A stretch of 60,000 nt of DNA from Antedon mediterranea (lineage: Eukaryota > Echinodermata > Crinoidea > Comatulida > Antedonidae), in contig NC_092675.1 in NCBI RefSeq assembly GCF_964355755.1, forward strand, positions 9,191,312 through 9,251,311. The letters are read 5' to 3'. Below are positions 25,695 through 38,000 of this stretch, piece after piece. The notes below the pieces were generated by a model. That model was not told the DNA's origin, did not search any database, and saw only the letters and a list, made by a program, of their open reading frames with translations. Position 1 is the stretch's first letter. The number at the start of each line of letters is the position of its first letter. The translations under genes and the position numbers were made by a program.

Positions 25695-25976
25695 TGACTT
25701 TATGACAAAACCCTTCATTACAATGATTATAAACATTGTCACTGGCTTTCATTTAATGTGTAATTTAGCGTTCTACAACAAGTAGTTTACGAGATAGCAT
25801 TTTTTGTTTGTGATTTTTAAAATTAATGAAAATCAATATTTTCTAAAGTTATGATGACTTATGGTAGGTCTATGACAAAAATCCCCATTACATTAAATAT
25901 AAAAATTATCATTGGTTTTCATTTAATGTATGATTTAGCATTCTACTACAGGTAGTTTACGAGATAGCATTTTTCC
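25695..25976. repeat. Two direct copies of a ~110-bp block, period ~170
   Basis: Blocks beginning TATGACAAAA and ending GTAGTTTACGAGATAGCATT occur at about 25700-25805 and 25870-25974. Confidence 0.7.
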
Positions 25977-26696
25977 CCCGATTTTTTCCACCCAAAAAAA
26001 TCAGTATTTCACATATAGGCCTAAAATTTCTTTTTGATATTCACTCCCATATAGTTCAGGCAATTTTTAAAAGTTGTTTAAAAAAATTCAAGCATATGTT
26101 ACAGAAATATTTGTAATTCAATTTCACCCCAAAAATGAGTTTATTTTTCATATTATTTTCTAAAATAATAACTCAAATGACTTTTCATGATAATTAATGT
26201 GTAGTACAGTATGATTTATCAGATTTAAATTTTGCTTAATTCCAGAAGAATTTATGCATTTCATATCAAATACTGTGTCATGAAATAAAGATATTGGTAA
26301 AATTGCTTGAAAAAATAGGTTGTTCAATTGATGCAAAGTCCTATTTCTAGCATTTCGACCTTTGATTTATCATATCTCAGCAACCAATAATCAGAGAGAC
26401 ACGAAATAGGGCTGAAATTGTTGCATTCATTTTATTCTAATGACATTCTTTTACCCAAAATGGCTGATTATATAACTAACCAATAATCAAATAAAATTCC
26501 ATAATTGTAAACGTTTTCTATCTTGTCTAATGGCTATATAATAATATTTTTTCCAAGAATTCCGATAGTGTGGTTTTTAAAGCCTACATATTCAAAATGA
26601 CCGCTATCAAAAATTGTAAGATAGATAATATACAACAACATATTTAACCTTTAAATGGGAGTTTTTGATTGATCTGGGTTATTTCCACTTTATTTA

Positions 26697-27035
26697 GCGT
26701 GTCCTTGATGCATTATTATTTCCTATCCAATTAAGGCAGAAATCATGAATAATTCATTACCTTAATTTGTTTCTATTATAAAGAATTGCAAGATAATATA
26801 CTAAACCTAGCCCGCTAAATAATCTCTCTCTCAACTAATAATATAAACCGGCGTTCCATAGGTTAATGCCTTTACCAATAGACCAAACATTTCGGTTGGC
26901 TAACGATGTTTACACAAATCATTTTATATATAGCGCCGTCTATAATGTCCCATATTATGTCATAATTATTCTAATAAATTATTCATGATTTCTGCCTTAA
27001 TCGGATAAGAAAAAATAATGCGTCCTGGCGTATTC
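26697..27035. mobile_element. MITE with ~65-bp terminal inverted repeats
   Basis: The left arm contains GCATTATTATTTCCTATCC and TTAAGGCAGAAATCATGAAT. The same blocks appear in reverse complement at about 26965-27030. The interior is ~200 bp with no ORF. A target duplication was not resolved. Confidence 0.75.
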
Positions 27036-28423
27036 TAAGCAAATTACAATCTAAGTTCCTAATTTGCATATCCAAATTCCGATATGTTAATTGTTAAATT
27101 GCAGATATAAGTCTAAGACGTTAGTGTGAACGACTTGATTTATGTACTAAAAGGTTAGACCTATTTAGTTGATCCAAATGATATTGGTTTCACTAACTGC
27201 AAATGTGTAATAAGTTATGCAAAATTCAAAGTGGAGATTTCTTAAAACTAAGTTGAAAATGTTAAAACTGCGTTAAATACGATACTATTAATTATTAAAT
27301 AAGTAGCATCTTTGTACTTTTTGATTACACATCTATAATTAATTCAAAGTGAAATTTTTGAATGAAAATTAATATACATGTTCGTCACAGGATTTGTTGA
27401 CTGGAAGTAAAAGTTTCTGAAAATGTTTAATTTTATTATTGTGTCTTTTGCACGCATAGAAATTCGCCTAATCTCATTCAACAAGGAAATGTAAATGATA
27501 CCATTTGGTGTGTTTGAAAGCATCTGATAGATCTACAGATGATATTAAAATAGATTGTGAGAATGTTGCATTTGTTTGGTTTTGCAATGAATGAACTTGT
27601 ACAGGCAGCTAAAATATGATTAGTGTTTAAGTTGTTTAATATATGGAACGTTGAAAGCTAAAATGTTTATATTTGAGCAGAAAGGCAACATTTAAATAGA
27701 GGCGTGTTTCCCAACTAAATACTGAAAAACTCCTGCTTATGAATTTGATACACTGAGTAGCCTACAGTTGTGAGGAGGTGGTGTATGTCAATATCGGATC
27801 ATTTTGGACAAAGCTACATTGTTATTACCGTTGGATGGAACTTCAGTGTTTTGATAGTTAATTAGAATATTTTAAACAAAAACTGATACAGATATAAAGT
27901 AAAAAAGACATTTAACAAGAAAATAATATTTTCAATTCACTATTAAAACGGGTAATAACAAAGTGCGAGGCAATGAGGCATGCGAGGCACGTTAGCATTA
28001 TTTGCTAAAGTGTGAATTAGGCCTAGTCTATGTCAATTGTCGGTCGATCGGGTTCAGAATTCTCTCGCAATGTTTATAGCCAAACATATAACATAGTCTT
28101 TTATTCTTTGCGACATGTTCTTTGCTCGGCATATCAGTTATACCTTTCTTCACCGCCAGTTATTGAACTGTTTCCCTGGCCATCGCTGAGTTGGTAGTTC
28201 GTGAGGTTCACTTTTTTGGATGAACATTTTGCGAAATATATTATATTAATGCTCGTACGTTTTTTACCTTTTTTCTCACTCAAACGCAAAAAGTAAATTA
28301 GTAATGCTTATAAATTGAGCCAAACGAACTCAAATTGAAAATAACAACTACCAGACAATACATGTGATTGAGTTGAAAATGAAAAAAAGTGCGATATTGT
28401 TTATTTACGAGAGAGGTACACAC
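27036..28423. other. No gene seen
   Basis: No supported coding sequence. AAAGTGCGAGGCA...GCATGCGAGGCAC at 27960-27992 matches, inverted, sequence near 31625-31665, and may be one end of a decayed repeat. Confidence 0.45.
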
Positions 28424-30878
28424 AGGGGTGGTCGCATGACAATTTTAAGAGGGTTACCCAAAGACTCCAGGGCTGTAGACACTGAGTATTTGAGCAAGCA
28501 AATTGTTAAATGACACCCCTAGATGGCCGGAAACAGTACTCTCGCACGTAAAATTCATAATGAATTGCACCTCTAGTTCGTCGGAAATGTCACTCACTCT
28601 AGGCCTATAGTGCGCTAGCAAACAGAGGATTGTAGCCTATTATTATCCCGACGGTAATAAAACATACGCGACTAACAATATAGGATAAAAATGTTTTCGT
28701 TCAATGCGAACGTCACGGAGAAGTCTCCGATGAAAGTACTTCTGATACGGTAATACTAATAACTGTACTCAATAAATGTAAATTAATTACCAATAATTTT
28801 AAAAAGTTATACAACAAATATGAAGCTGCTGCTATAAATATATTGAGCGAAACGTTAAATTGTATTATTTTGAATTAAATGCTAAATAGAGTCAGATGTT
28901 AAAACCACATATTCCAAAATTCATTTTATTTATCCACTATAAACTTTACAAAAGTGTTGTTTAAACCACACTCTAAAATAAAACAAAGACAATTATGACA
29001 GGACATTTGCCAAAAGAAACAACTTTGCTCTGCTACCGGTATAACACGGTTACAATTTCGGAACGCTATGCTATGCGTGGGTAATTTGTGAATGACATAG
29101 TAGGCTAAATACACAAGCCTAGATAGGGAAGATCTGTACTGCCGTTCATTGCGAGAGGAGGGGGAAGTCCGATAATGTGTCATGTATTCTGTTGAGCAAA
29201 TTGGCGCATTATGGTATAAGAGGCATCGTTTTAATGTGGTTTAGAAATAAGTAGCCGTAAACAATATGTTTATGCCAATGGTAGCTCATCATGTTTAAAA
29301 GACACCAATATAGGGGTACCACAGGGCTCTGTTGTAGGACCACTTTTGTTTTTGATCTACATCAATGATATAAGTCGAGCAAGTAGTAAAATAGATATAA
29401 GTTTTGCCGACGACACAAATTCACAAGACTAACTTGCAGTCAACAGTTTATACACATAATATGGACCAAAATTGTGGAAAGAATTCACTTGTAATGGTGA
29501 TAATAAACAAGTTATTTTAAAGAAACAAAATAAGTGTATAAAAAACAGGTCAAAAATACTTTTTATCTATATGCTGATTAACACCTTTGTTTATGGTAAA
29601 TGACTGTTTTATCTAAGTTCTATTTACTTATATTGTTCTTATGTAAAAGGGTACTACAAAAAAAACGAAGCTACAGTTTTTTTATGCAGGATCCTTGTTA
29701 TCAGTTGTATTGCAATTATGATGTAATTGATGAATAAATAAATGTGGAATAAATGAAATGAAATAATAAAGTAACAAGACAGAGATGAAATAAAATCCCG
29801 AATACAAGCTGATTGTCGTTGTTTTAGTCGTCGTCAGAAGTTTATCGACCGATATATATTTCTCATGTGTAGTGCAGCGTTTCTTTGATCTTTCATTGAA
29901 TCATTCTGTTTGTATTATAACAAAGTTCATTTTGGATTTTCAGTAAATTACCAATGGTTTATTCAAAGTCAACACTGTAACTATTCCCTCACTATTCAAT
30001 CAAAACGTTATTATTATACTACGATGTTGTTAAAAATGGGTTGCGTGATATGAAAATGGATTGATAGTAAAACGTTTTTTGTCTGGTTAGATAGGCCTAT
30101 TCATGCACTGATGAAGCGGAGGATTATTTTTGTAGCGTTCCATTTAAAATAATTTTTGTTACAAAGAAATATCTTGGTTGTGGAGGTCGTTAAATTGGTT
30201 GGCGCCAGCGTTACTTCTTTTACCAATATTTTAACAATTAAGCTAATATCAAAACATGCAACAATGATAAAATGCCCTGCAACTCTGCAACTACTTTTTA
30301 CGACTATATCAAATTCCGGGTCCGGTATAATTCACTGTTACTACGGAAATTCGGCCTAATATTACGGACGTATACGTACGAAAATGATGATAAATAGGCC
30401 CGTAAATAGGGTACTTCACGGAAAAACAAAACTATACGCAAAATTATGACTTTGGCCTTAAATTATGGAAAAATGCAATAATTATGAACAAATCTACGAC
30501 CCATATGACGGGTTTCTCCCGAACACAGTGTGTGTTGGCCTCCTTTCGTACCTCATCATCAGGAGAGAGATATATCTCCCTGCTCTCATGACGCTCGCAC
30601 CACAAGCAACTAGCCAATCAGAAATACATTCTGCGCATGCTCAGAAACTTATCTACACTAATATCTGTGTGCGGTATAATAGCCCTATTGGTGACTGCTG
30701 TGCATTCTGCCCAATTTACAAAGGTTCTCTTCCAGACTGGACTTTTATAACGTATAAATATGGATATTGTATACGATGAAATGGGACTCTAATGGGATTT
30801 TAATTTAGTGGCAGAAACAATATTTAATAGTAAGGGTGTTGCCCGGGCCACTAGGGCAACACCCCAGGTTCCGCCTCT
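28424..30878. mobile_element. Composite, decayed copy of the AGGGGCGG element
   Basis: The left end AGGGGTGGTCGCATG and right end CAACACCCCAGGTTCCGCCT parallel the ends of the element at 36522-37803. Internal blocks are shared, such as CACCCCTAGATGGCCGGAAA and GAAGCTGCTGCTATAAATAT. The copy is enlarged by other insertions, including the LINE fragment at 29195. No target duplication remains. Confidence 0.55.
29195..29765 (+). mobile_element. LINE fragment (I/Jockey-like reverse transcriptase)
   Basis: With one frame shift it reads LLSKLAHYGIRGI, then SRKQYVYANG, then GVPQGSVVGPLLFLIYINDI and FADDTN, the conserved order of non-LTR reverse transcriptase. It then jumps to a 3' end with repeated AATAAATGAAATG-type sequence at 29728-29765, so most of the 3' coding part is deleted. 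Confidence 0.75.
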
Positions 30879-31860
30879 GAAAGTAGACCTATGTCTAGCT
30901 AGGAGGCAGTGTTGTGCCCGTATACTACGGCTACATGTTATAGAAACTCATGCTCTAGCTGACGCCGGTCGGTTTTTGTGGACGCAGTTTGACCCGCTGG
31001 TTTGACCAAATTTCTTATCTATCTCGCTCGGTCGTGAGCGACTATATTAAGTACCTAATATTATAAACACCGTGTAACGATACGAAGTATGCAGTTAACT
31101 AACTAATATTATTAACACCTTGCAACGGTACGAAGTATGCAGTGTACAAAGACCTCGTGTCAATAAACAAGCACTGAGTCATTCGATGTTGATCGAATCG
31201 ATTATTGATATCGGAAGACTGTCGGTCGGATAAAAAAAGGGGCGCATACAAATGAAAATTAACCACAGACAAGTGAAAGGTGAATTCAAATAATTTTGAC
31301 AAGACATGAATTGAATGAAATACAAAAACCATCGTTACATAGATATAGCCTACGGAAGCTCCTTAGGGTATATATACTGTATTTTAAGCCGCCAGTTAAT
31401 ATAATAGCTCTTAAAACATAATTAACTAATAGTGGCCCGGGCTTCCATTACAGCCTATTATAGGCCTAAAAATATAAATAATTGATTTATATAATATCAT
31501 AGCATAGCACGTTAAGATATGCCTCGTACTTTTTTTTGAAATTGTCAACTATATGCCAGCATGCCTCCTCGCACTTGATGATAATAATAAATAATATGAT
31601 AAAATGCATCGCATAAATAATAGGCGTGCCTCGCATACCTCACATGCCTCGCTGCCTCGCACTTTGTCAACGCTACACTAAGTGTAGTGTAGGCCTACTG
31701 AAAACTTAGTTCAGCACGATTGCTGTAAAATTACTCCATGGTAAAACATAAATGTGTTGCGTGACCAGGAGCTAATAACGGATATTGTTGTACTGTTTAG
31801 CAACTCAAGTCACCAGCTGGTTGGCTTATTTTCAGATACATATAGCGTTTTGTTACAGCA
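30879..31860. other. Upstream region of the START gene, no other gene seen
   Basis: It should contain the promoter of the START gene; no TATA box or initiator can be placed with confidence. 31503-31690 has repeated GCCTCGC motifs that mirror 27960-27992. The open stretch at 30465-30779 just upstream lies inside the AGGGGCGG repeat and is not supported as a gene. Confidence 0.4.
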
Positions 31861-31864
31861 ATAG

Positions 31865-32023
31865 ATGACAAGTGAGGCGCTTTCAAAACGAAAATCGATT
31901 GATTGGCATTATGAAAGCGAGTGTCTTACGGAGAGTCGGCAGTACGTTAGTGTGTGTGCTGGCTGGTGGTGGTGTTTTAAGCGCCGTTGCTGGTTGCACC
32001 GAAAACATAAATACAACATCTAA
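31865..32023 (+). promoter_or_regulatory. Upstream ORF overlapping the START gene's first exon
   Basis: ATG at 31865 opens a 52-codon frame, out of frame with the main ORF. It runs past the main ATG (31911) and ends at TAA 32021-32023. After one base (G) an ATG at 32025 lies in the main frame with a strong context (A at -3, G at +4). This layout would allow termination-reinitiation at codon 39. Whether the transcript starts upstream of 31865 is unknown. Confidence 0.4.
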
Positions 32024-35000
32024 GATGGGGGTTGATTATGCCACAGAATCAAACGCTGTCTCAGAACAAGTTTGGGAACTTTATAAATCAACTGATTGGA
32101 AAGAAGCCAAAGTAACTGTAAGTAATAAGCTTTATTATTGATTACTTATTAGGTTTGTTTTGATTTTTACATTATTGCCTGTCATGTTAGACCGGCATTA
32201 CAATTGCAATTAGTAGTAGATGATGATAGACTGACAACATTTACAATGATTATGTTATTAATAAGTATCCAAACCAATTAGATACAGTTTGTTATCAATT
32301 CTTTATAATTGTATCTAACTTTAAATGATAATAGGTTTACACATTTTAAATTTTAATGTGATTTGTTGATGTTACTTTTAAAAAAGTTTTCAACAGTAAA
32401 ATTTTAATTGGTTTCTGATTGAAGATAATGTATATAATGTTCAGAAAATAAACCAATAATATAAATAATTATACAAGACAGTTTTGCAATAGTAACAGCT
32501 TAGACCAGGTAGGTGAACAAATTATTTTTTTCACCTCCCTGCTTAGACTTTTGATAATGACTTTTATATTTCTTTCTAATTCTCTTTACAAAAGGAAATA
32601 TCTGATATAACTAAGGTAAGTTAATAATAATAGAATATCCTAACTAAAGTGTAATTGAATTTAATTAAAGCCCCATTCATTACAATTGTTGAAGTTTAAA
32701 AAAATAATGCAATATATTATTTAAAAAACAATAAAACATTCTCTGTCTTAAATGTACATTATAGGGTAAATTATGATAAAAAGAGAGAAACAATTGCACT
32801 ACATAAGTATAGTTTGCATCAAAGGTCCTCTTGTGGACGGTCTTTAGCCCCAGTCTAGCTAGGCTTAGTTTGGGTGCACGAAACCTAATATCAAGTCTAG
32901 ACCTTATAAGACCTAAGATCACGAAATCTAAGACCCAAGATTACCAATCTTTCGCACCTGCCTTGTATTTTAACTCCAAATTTGTTAACCAACTTTATCC
33001 TGAATACCACACCTTAGAACAAGTACTTTTATAACTTAGACAAATCACATAAAAAGTAACAATAAATCCTTTAAATTGATGATTTTACAGACGTTTTTTT
33101 TCATGCATACACTACAAATTTGCATACTCTGTGTTCAATATTTACATAATACATGGCATGCCAAAAGAGCAACATTAATAGAGGGCTAAAAACTATTATG
33201 TGGAATCCATTTGAATACATTTTTTGGTTAAAAGCATGTTCAATGTAAATATATTTTGTCACTTTCAAATAAAGTGTTACTGTTGATACAGTTCATGGTT
33301 TTGTTAACTTTAAGAATAAAATAAACAAATTCATCATATCCACCTTAGGACGGCCTTTATGACTAGGCCAGGGTAGGTAGTGACGCTGATTTTAAGATCA
33401 ATTAATTTTTTTTTAAACAGAAAAGCAGCAGTTACATATTAAATTATTTATATTGACAAATTGACAAAATATAGTAAACATGCAATTCATTAAAAGTAGA
33501 TGTATTCCACCAAGTTTTTAGCCCTCTATTATTATTTTTGCTCATTTGGCGCTCCATAGAAACGAAAATACATAGAGTAATACAAAATTTGCAAAAAGTG
33601 TGCAAACACGTCTGTAAAATCATTAATTTATTTGTTACTTTTTATGTGATTCTCCTTATATGTAGGTGTGGTATTTAGGATACGTTTATAGTTAAGTATT
33701 TATTCAACGGGCAAATGTATTGTGAGTTAATTTCTGTTTGTGATTATAAGTATTTAATTATATTAATTAATATTTTTAAGCTGTCGTATATCTCTAAGCA
33801 TTTGTAATCTTAGGTCTTCGGTTTTAGGTTTTGGGATCTTAGGTTTCGTGGCACCCGGTTTTGTAGGCCTAGCTGGTAAACATACAATTACATCCTACGT
33901 TAGCTATAGGTCTAGCCTGACATTGTCTAGTTGATGAATTAATTATTTCTGTTTTTGTCAGAATCTGTAAAATAAAAATTAGGAAAAACCCAATATTTTC
34001 ACTGAAAAGTTTCTTCCATATGTTTTGGCCTTCATGATTGATCGAATCACAAAAGAAAAATAAAAATATCAATCAACACGCAATGCATGTTGAGATTTAT
34101 AGCGGCCCTATTAAATTATCAGAATCGACTTATTTTTCACATTTTTAACCATTTAAAGACATGTTATCACAATAGGACCATATAGTATTTATTTTTACAA
34201 TAAATGTATTTTGTGTCTGACAGCTTTCTGAACTGATTGATTTGTTTATGGGTTCATATTATTTTGTTTAGGCTTTATTGTTTGATATATCTGGCCACTA
34301 AAAATGATTATGTTTCTTTATGTTGACATATTAATTTTTATATTGTATACCTGCATAGATTTATGCCTGCTCTGTGCTCTGTTGTTGCATTCTGTATTTT
34401 TACTGTACCTGTAGGCTTACCTCTACATGTGCTTTCATTGTGGCAATAATCGTATTAAAAGTGCAATGATTCTTTTAATCCTTTTCTTGTAAATTTGTCT
34501 AAAAGTATTTTTTATTATAACTGTATTGCTTTCATTTGTTATCATCATTAACGCGTAAATAATTCCTGTCAGTTGATTGTACGATTGTAGGTCATACAGT
34601 ATGGTGTGCAATAGTAAACAAACAATGAATGTTTATAACTGATAATACAAATAATTTCAAGATGGGGAAGATGAAATTCCTATTTTTTAAAATTTTAAAA
34701 CTATTAATGCGACAACAAAATTGCGTAAAATCCAACAGTTGCCCCCCCCCCCCCCGTTTTTTTTAATGCAATAACAAAGTAACATTCAAAATCACACGAT
34801 ATCAGCAGAACTACTGTAATATTTTTGGAGAAAGATGTACAATACTATAATTTTGACCAAAAAAGCACTTAAATTTAGCTTTAGATCTTTTGTATTATTT
34901 TAATTTATTAATGGGAAAAACTAAAATAGATCAGTTCTATTGTCTGGTGATGGGGTTTCGTAATTGATAACATGGAGGCTGCCAGCCAAGCTCGTAGGCC

Positions 35001-38000
35001 TAAGGATTATTCGGTTGTTGACATACAGTAATTAACAGTATTTTTATATTTTATCAATTACAATAATCTCAATCCCGTTTTGATTTTCTCTCACTCCACT
35101 TTAGTAATAGAAGATTATTCTATGATATGGTATTCTTTTTGAATGTATTTATTCTATTTTTCATACCTCATTATGTTCCCTTTTCCCTATTAAAATCCAT
35201 AGACCTTGCTCATGCTTTAAGGACCTTTTAGTTGTTCCCTGTAATAGAGTTAACTATACTAAGGATGGTTTCGTCCATCAATTTCCCCTCTCATATAGTG
35301 ATTTAGTTAATAATAATCCTTCTATTGATATTTTCTATTTAAGCCTTTAAAACCTGTTTAAAACATTCACTCAATTTTCAACCATCAGTTGTCATTTTGC
35401 TAGTTTGCCCTTTCCATCTAAATACCGAGCGTTCGTTTACCCTTAATTTTAACCGGTTTTAAACGTAACCAATTGTTGCTTTTTTGCCTGTGGTTTTACG
35501 TCTTCTTGTTGTTCTTGTTGTTTCTGTGTTAAAAAAACATTTATATTGTATTTCTTATTAAGACATCCTTTTATTGGTCTTTGGCTGTTGGATGTGAATG
35601 TGAATTAAAATAAAATTAAAATAAGTCCACCTAAACTATGAATGTTGGTACGATGAACACCATCACATACCTAAACGAGGTGACATTTATCCCAAGTACA
35701 GTACTCAAAGATATTCAAAAAATTGCAACGCCCCCTGGGCGTTTTTTAGTACCCATACAGTATATAATCATTGTTTTGCAATGTACAGTAGGCAAAATAT
35801 GTTACAAAAAACCAAATGTTACTGTTTGATTCAATGTGAATCAAATTTAATTTGATCTGAATCAATTAATAGGAATCTATTTAGATGTTATGTAAATAAT
35901 GAATGTTATAATAATTCGTGGAATGGAACAAATAATTTCATTGTATATCTTTCACCTCATACAATTATTTGTACTGTACCATTCCACTCATAAACATTCA
36001 TTAGTTAGATTTTTGCATTAATTACTGAAGGATATCAACTTGAATTCTATTGAAATTATTTGAGAAGACAGGCCACAAATAACGTCAGTTGGTGATTTAA
36101 AGCTGCCTTATATTTATCTTTTATAATCAGAAGTGTCCTCCTATTAGCAACCAGTCCTACCTAATTTGCATATATAACCAGTATTATTAAACTGATGAAT
36201 CATTTTAGAAATTTATATTTGTGTATATATAGAGTGAATTCTTTGAATAGTAACACTTGCTGTATGCCTGTACTGTACATTCATAACATGTATCTGAATT
36301 ATGGTTGCAAAGACTCTTTAACAAAATCAATACAAATCAGTGAAGGATGTAGTTGGGCTGTTCCGTAATTGATCACTTTGTGTGCATTCATGTTTCACAA
36401 AAATCTGGAATCACTGAGGCATGCTTTCTTTACCAGTTTCCTTTAATAAACAAGACCGTACAAAGTCCACAATCAAGTTGATGATTAGTAGGATTAATAT
36501 AGTTATTGCACCACCACTATCAGGGGCGGTCGCAGAACTATTTTAAGGGGGTTGCCCAAGAGTCCTCAGAGGGCCGTAGATACTGAGTATTTGCGGGGGG
36601 CCTGTGGCAAGGGAATTTTTGTTAAATGACACCCCTAGATGGCCGGAAATGGTACGCTCGTACGTAAAATTTATGATAATTAGAAATGATACTCTATATC
36701 TGGCTACACAGTTAGCAAACAGACGTATCACGCCTGTTTTTTCCGCCGGTAAAACACAAGCGAAAAACAATAGGATAACATTTTTTGGTAGGTACTTCCG
36801 GTAATTTAATAAGTTCAGGGGCGGATCCAGGGTTTAGTGAAAGGGGGTAGGGGCGCAACTGTAGAGAGTCCAGACGATTTTGAAAATATAAAACTCTCTA
36901 GATGGTCGGAAATGGCACTCTCACGTTATTATAATGTATTAAAAATTGATATTATATATATTATATATATATAAGTGCTGTTCCGCCGTACCACGCCGAG
37001 AATGTTAAAGAGTCGCTATCCAATCGAGTTTGAACAATACCATGAAAGCCCCAGTGGTCTAATGGTTAGGACATCTGCATATCAAGCAGGCGGTCCGAGT
37101 TCGAGTCTCGGTTGGGGCGACTTTTTCTCATTCTCACAGATTTCCTCATCTTTATCGTTTCAAATTAATTAATTAAATTTCAGTATATCACCGGGCGGTT
37201 TAGAATTAATGTTCTGTGCCTGATTTGTTTATATATATATTATTAAATATATATTATTATATATATTAAATATGAAAACTGAGGTACTAGTCTATTAAAG
37301 GGTGACATTTTCACCATAGGCCTATTTAAATTCTAGAAATTAAAATCAATGAATACAAATTAATTATTATCAATTAATAATTAAAACAATTTAGAAAAAA
37401 AATGTGAAGCTGCTGCTATAAATATATTGAGCAAAACGTTAAATTGTATTATTTTGAAATTAATGCTAAATAGTCAGTAAAACCACAATTTCCAAAATTA
37501 ATTTTCATTTATCCACTATAAACTGTACAACCACCATCGAAATTTGTAGACAGAAGCAATTAAACACTGTTTTTTCAAAGTTCGGAACATCCGTAATTAT
37601 TACGGAAATTCGCCCAAATATTACGGACGTAGGGAAATGAAGATAATAGTCTTTTCCAACCCTGGACTTCTATAACGTTAATAGTTAATTTATAATATGA
37701 TGAAATGGGATCTAAATTTTAATTTAGTGGCAGAAAAAAACATTTAGTATGAAATTAAGCGTGTTGCCCGGGCAACTGGGGCAACACCCCTGCGTCCGCC
37801 CCTCACTATCCACTAAATATTCATTATACCTGTTAGTATCAGATTGTTATGCATTTGTCAATTGTATGACCCACTATACTGACCCAGGGTGCATCATTTA
37901 CAAATAATTACTGACGCAGGGGCTCGTAAAAAAACCTAGATGGTACATCACATCAATGAACAATGGTGTGTCAATGTCCGTTTACCACCCACCATATCAT

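Noticed and set aside
30465-30779. 104-codon + strand ORF
   Set aside because: Lies inside the decayed AGGGGCGG repeat, has no recognisable domain and no splice context.
31977-32000. Bacterial lipoprotein-like motif LSAVAGC after a hydrophobic stretch in the START gene
   Set aside because: The gene is spliced and eukaryotic, so a bacterial lipobox has no meaning here; treated as part of a possible targeting segment.
34742-34755. Run of 14 C
   Set aside because: Homopolymer in an intron; no evidence of function and length is prone to sequencing error.
36975-37172. 65-codon + strand ORF
   Set aside because: It overlaps the tRNA gene and its flanks; the open frame is incidental.
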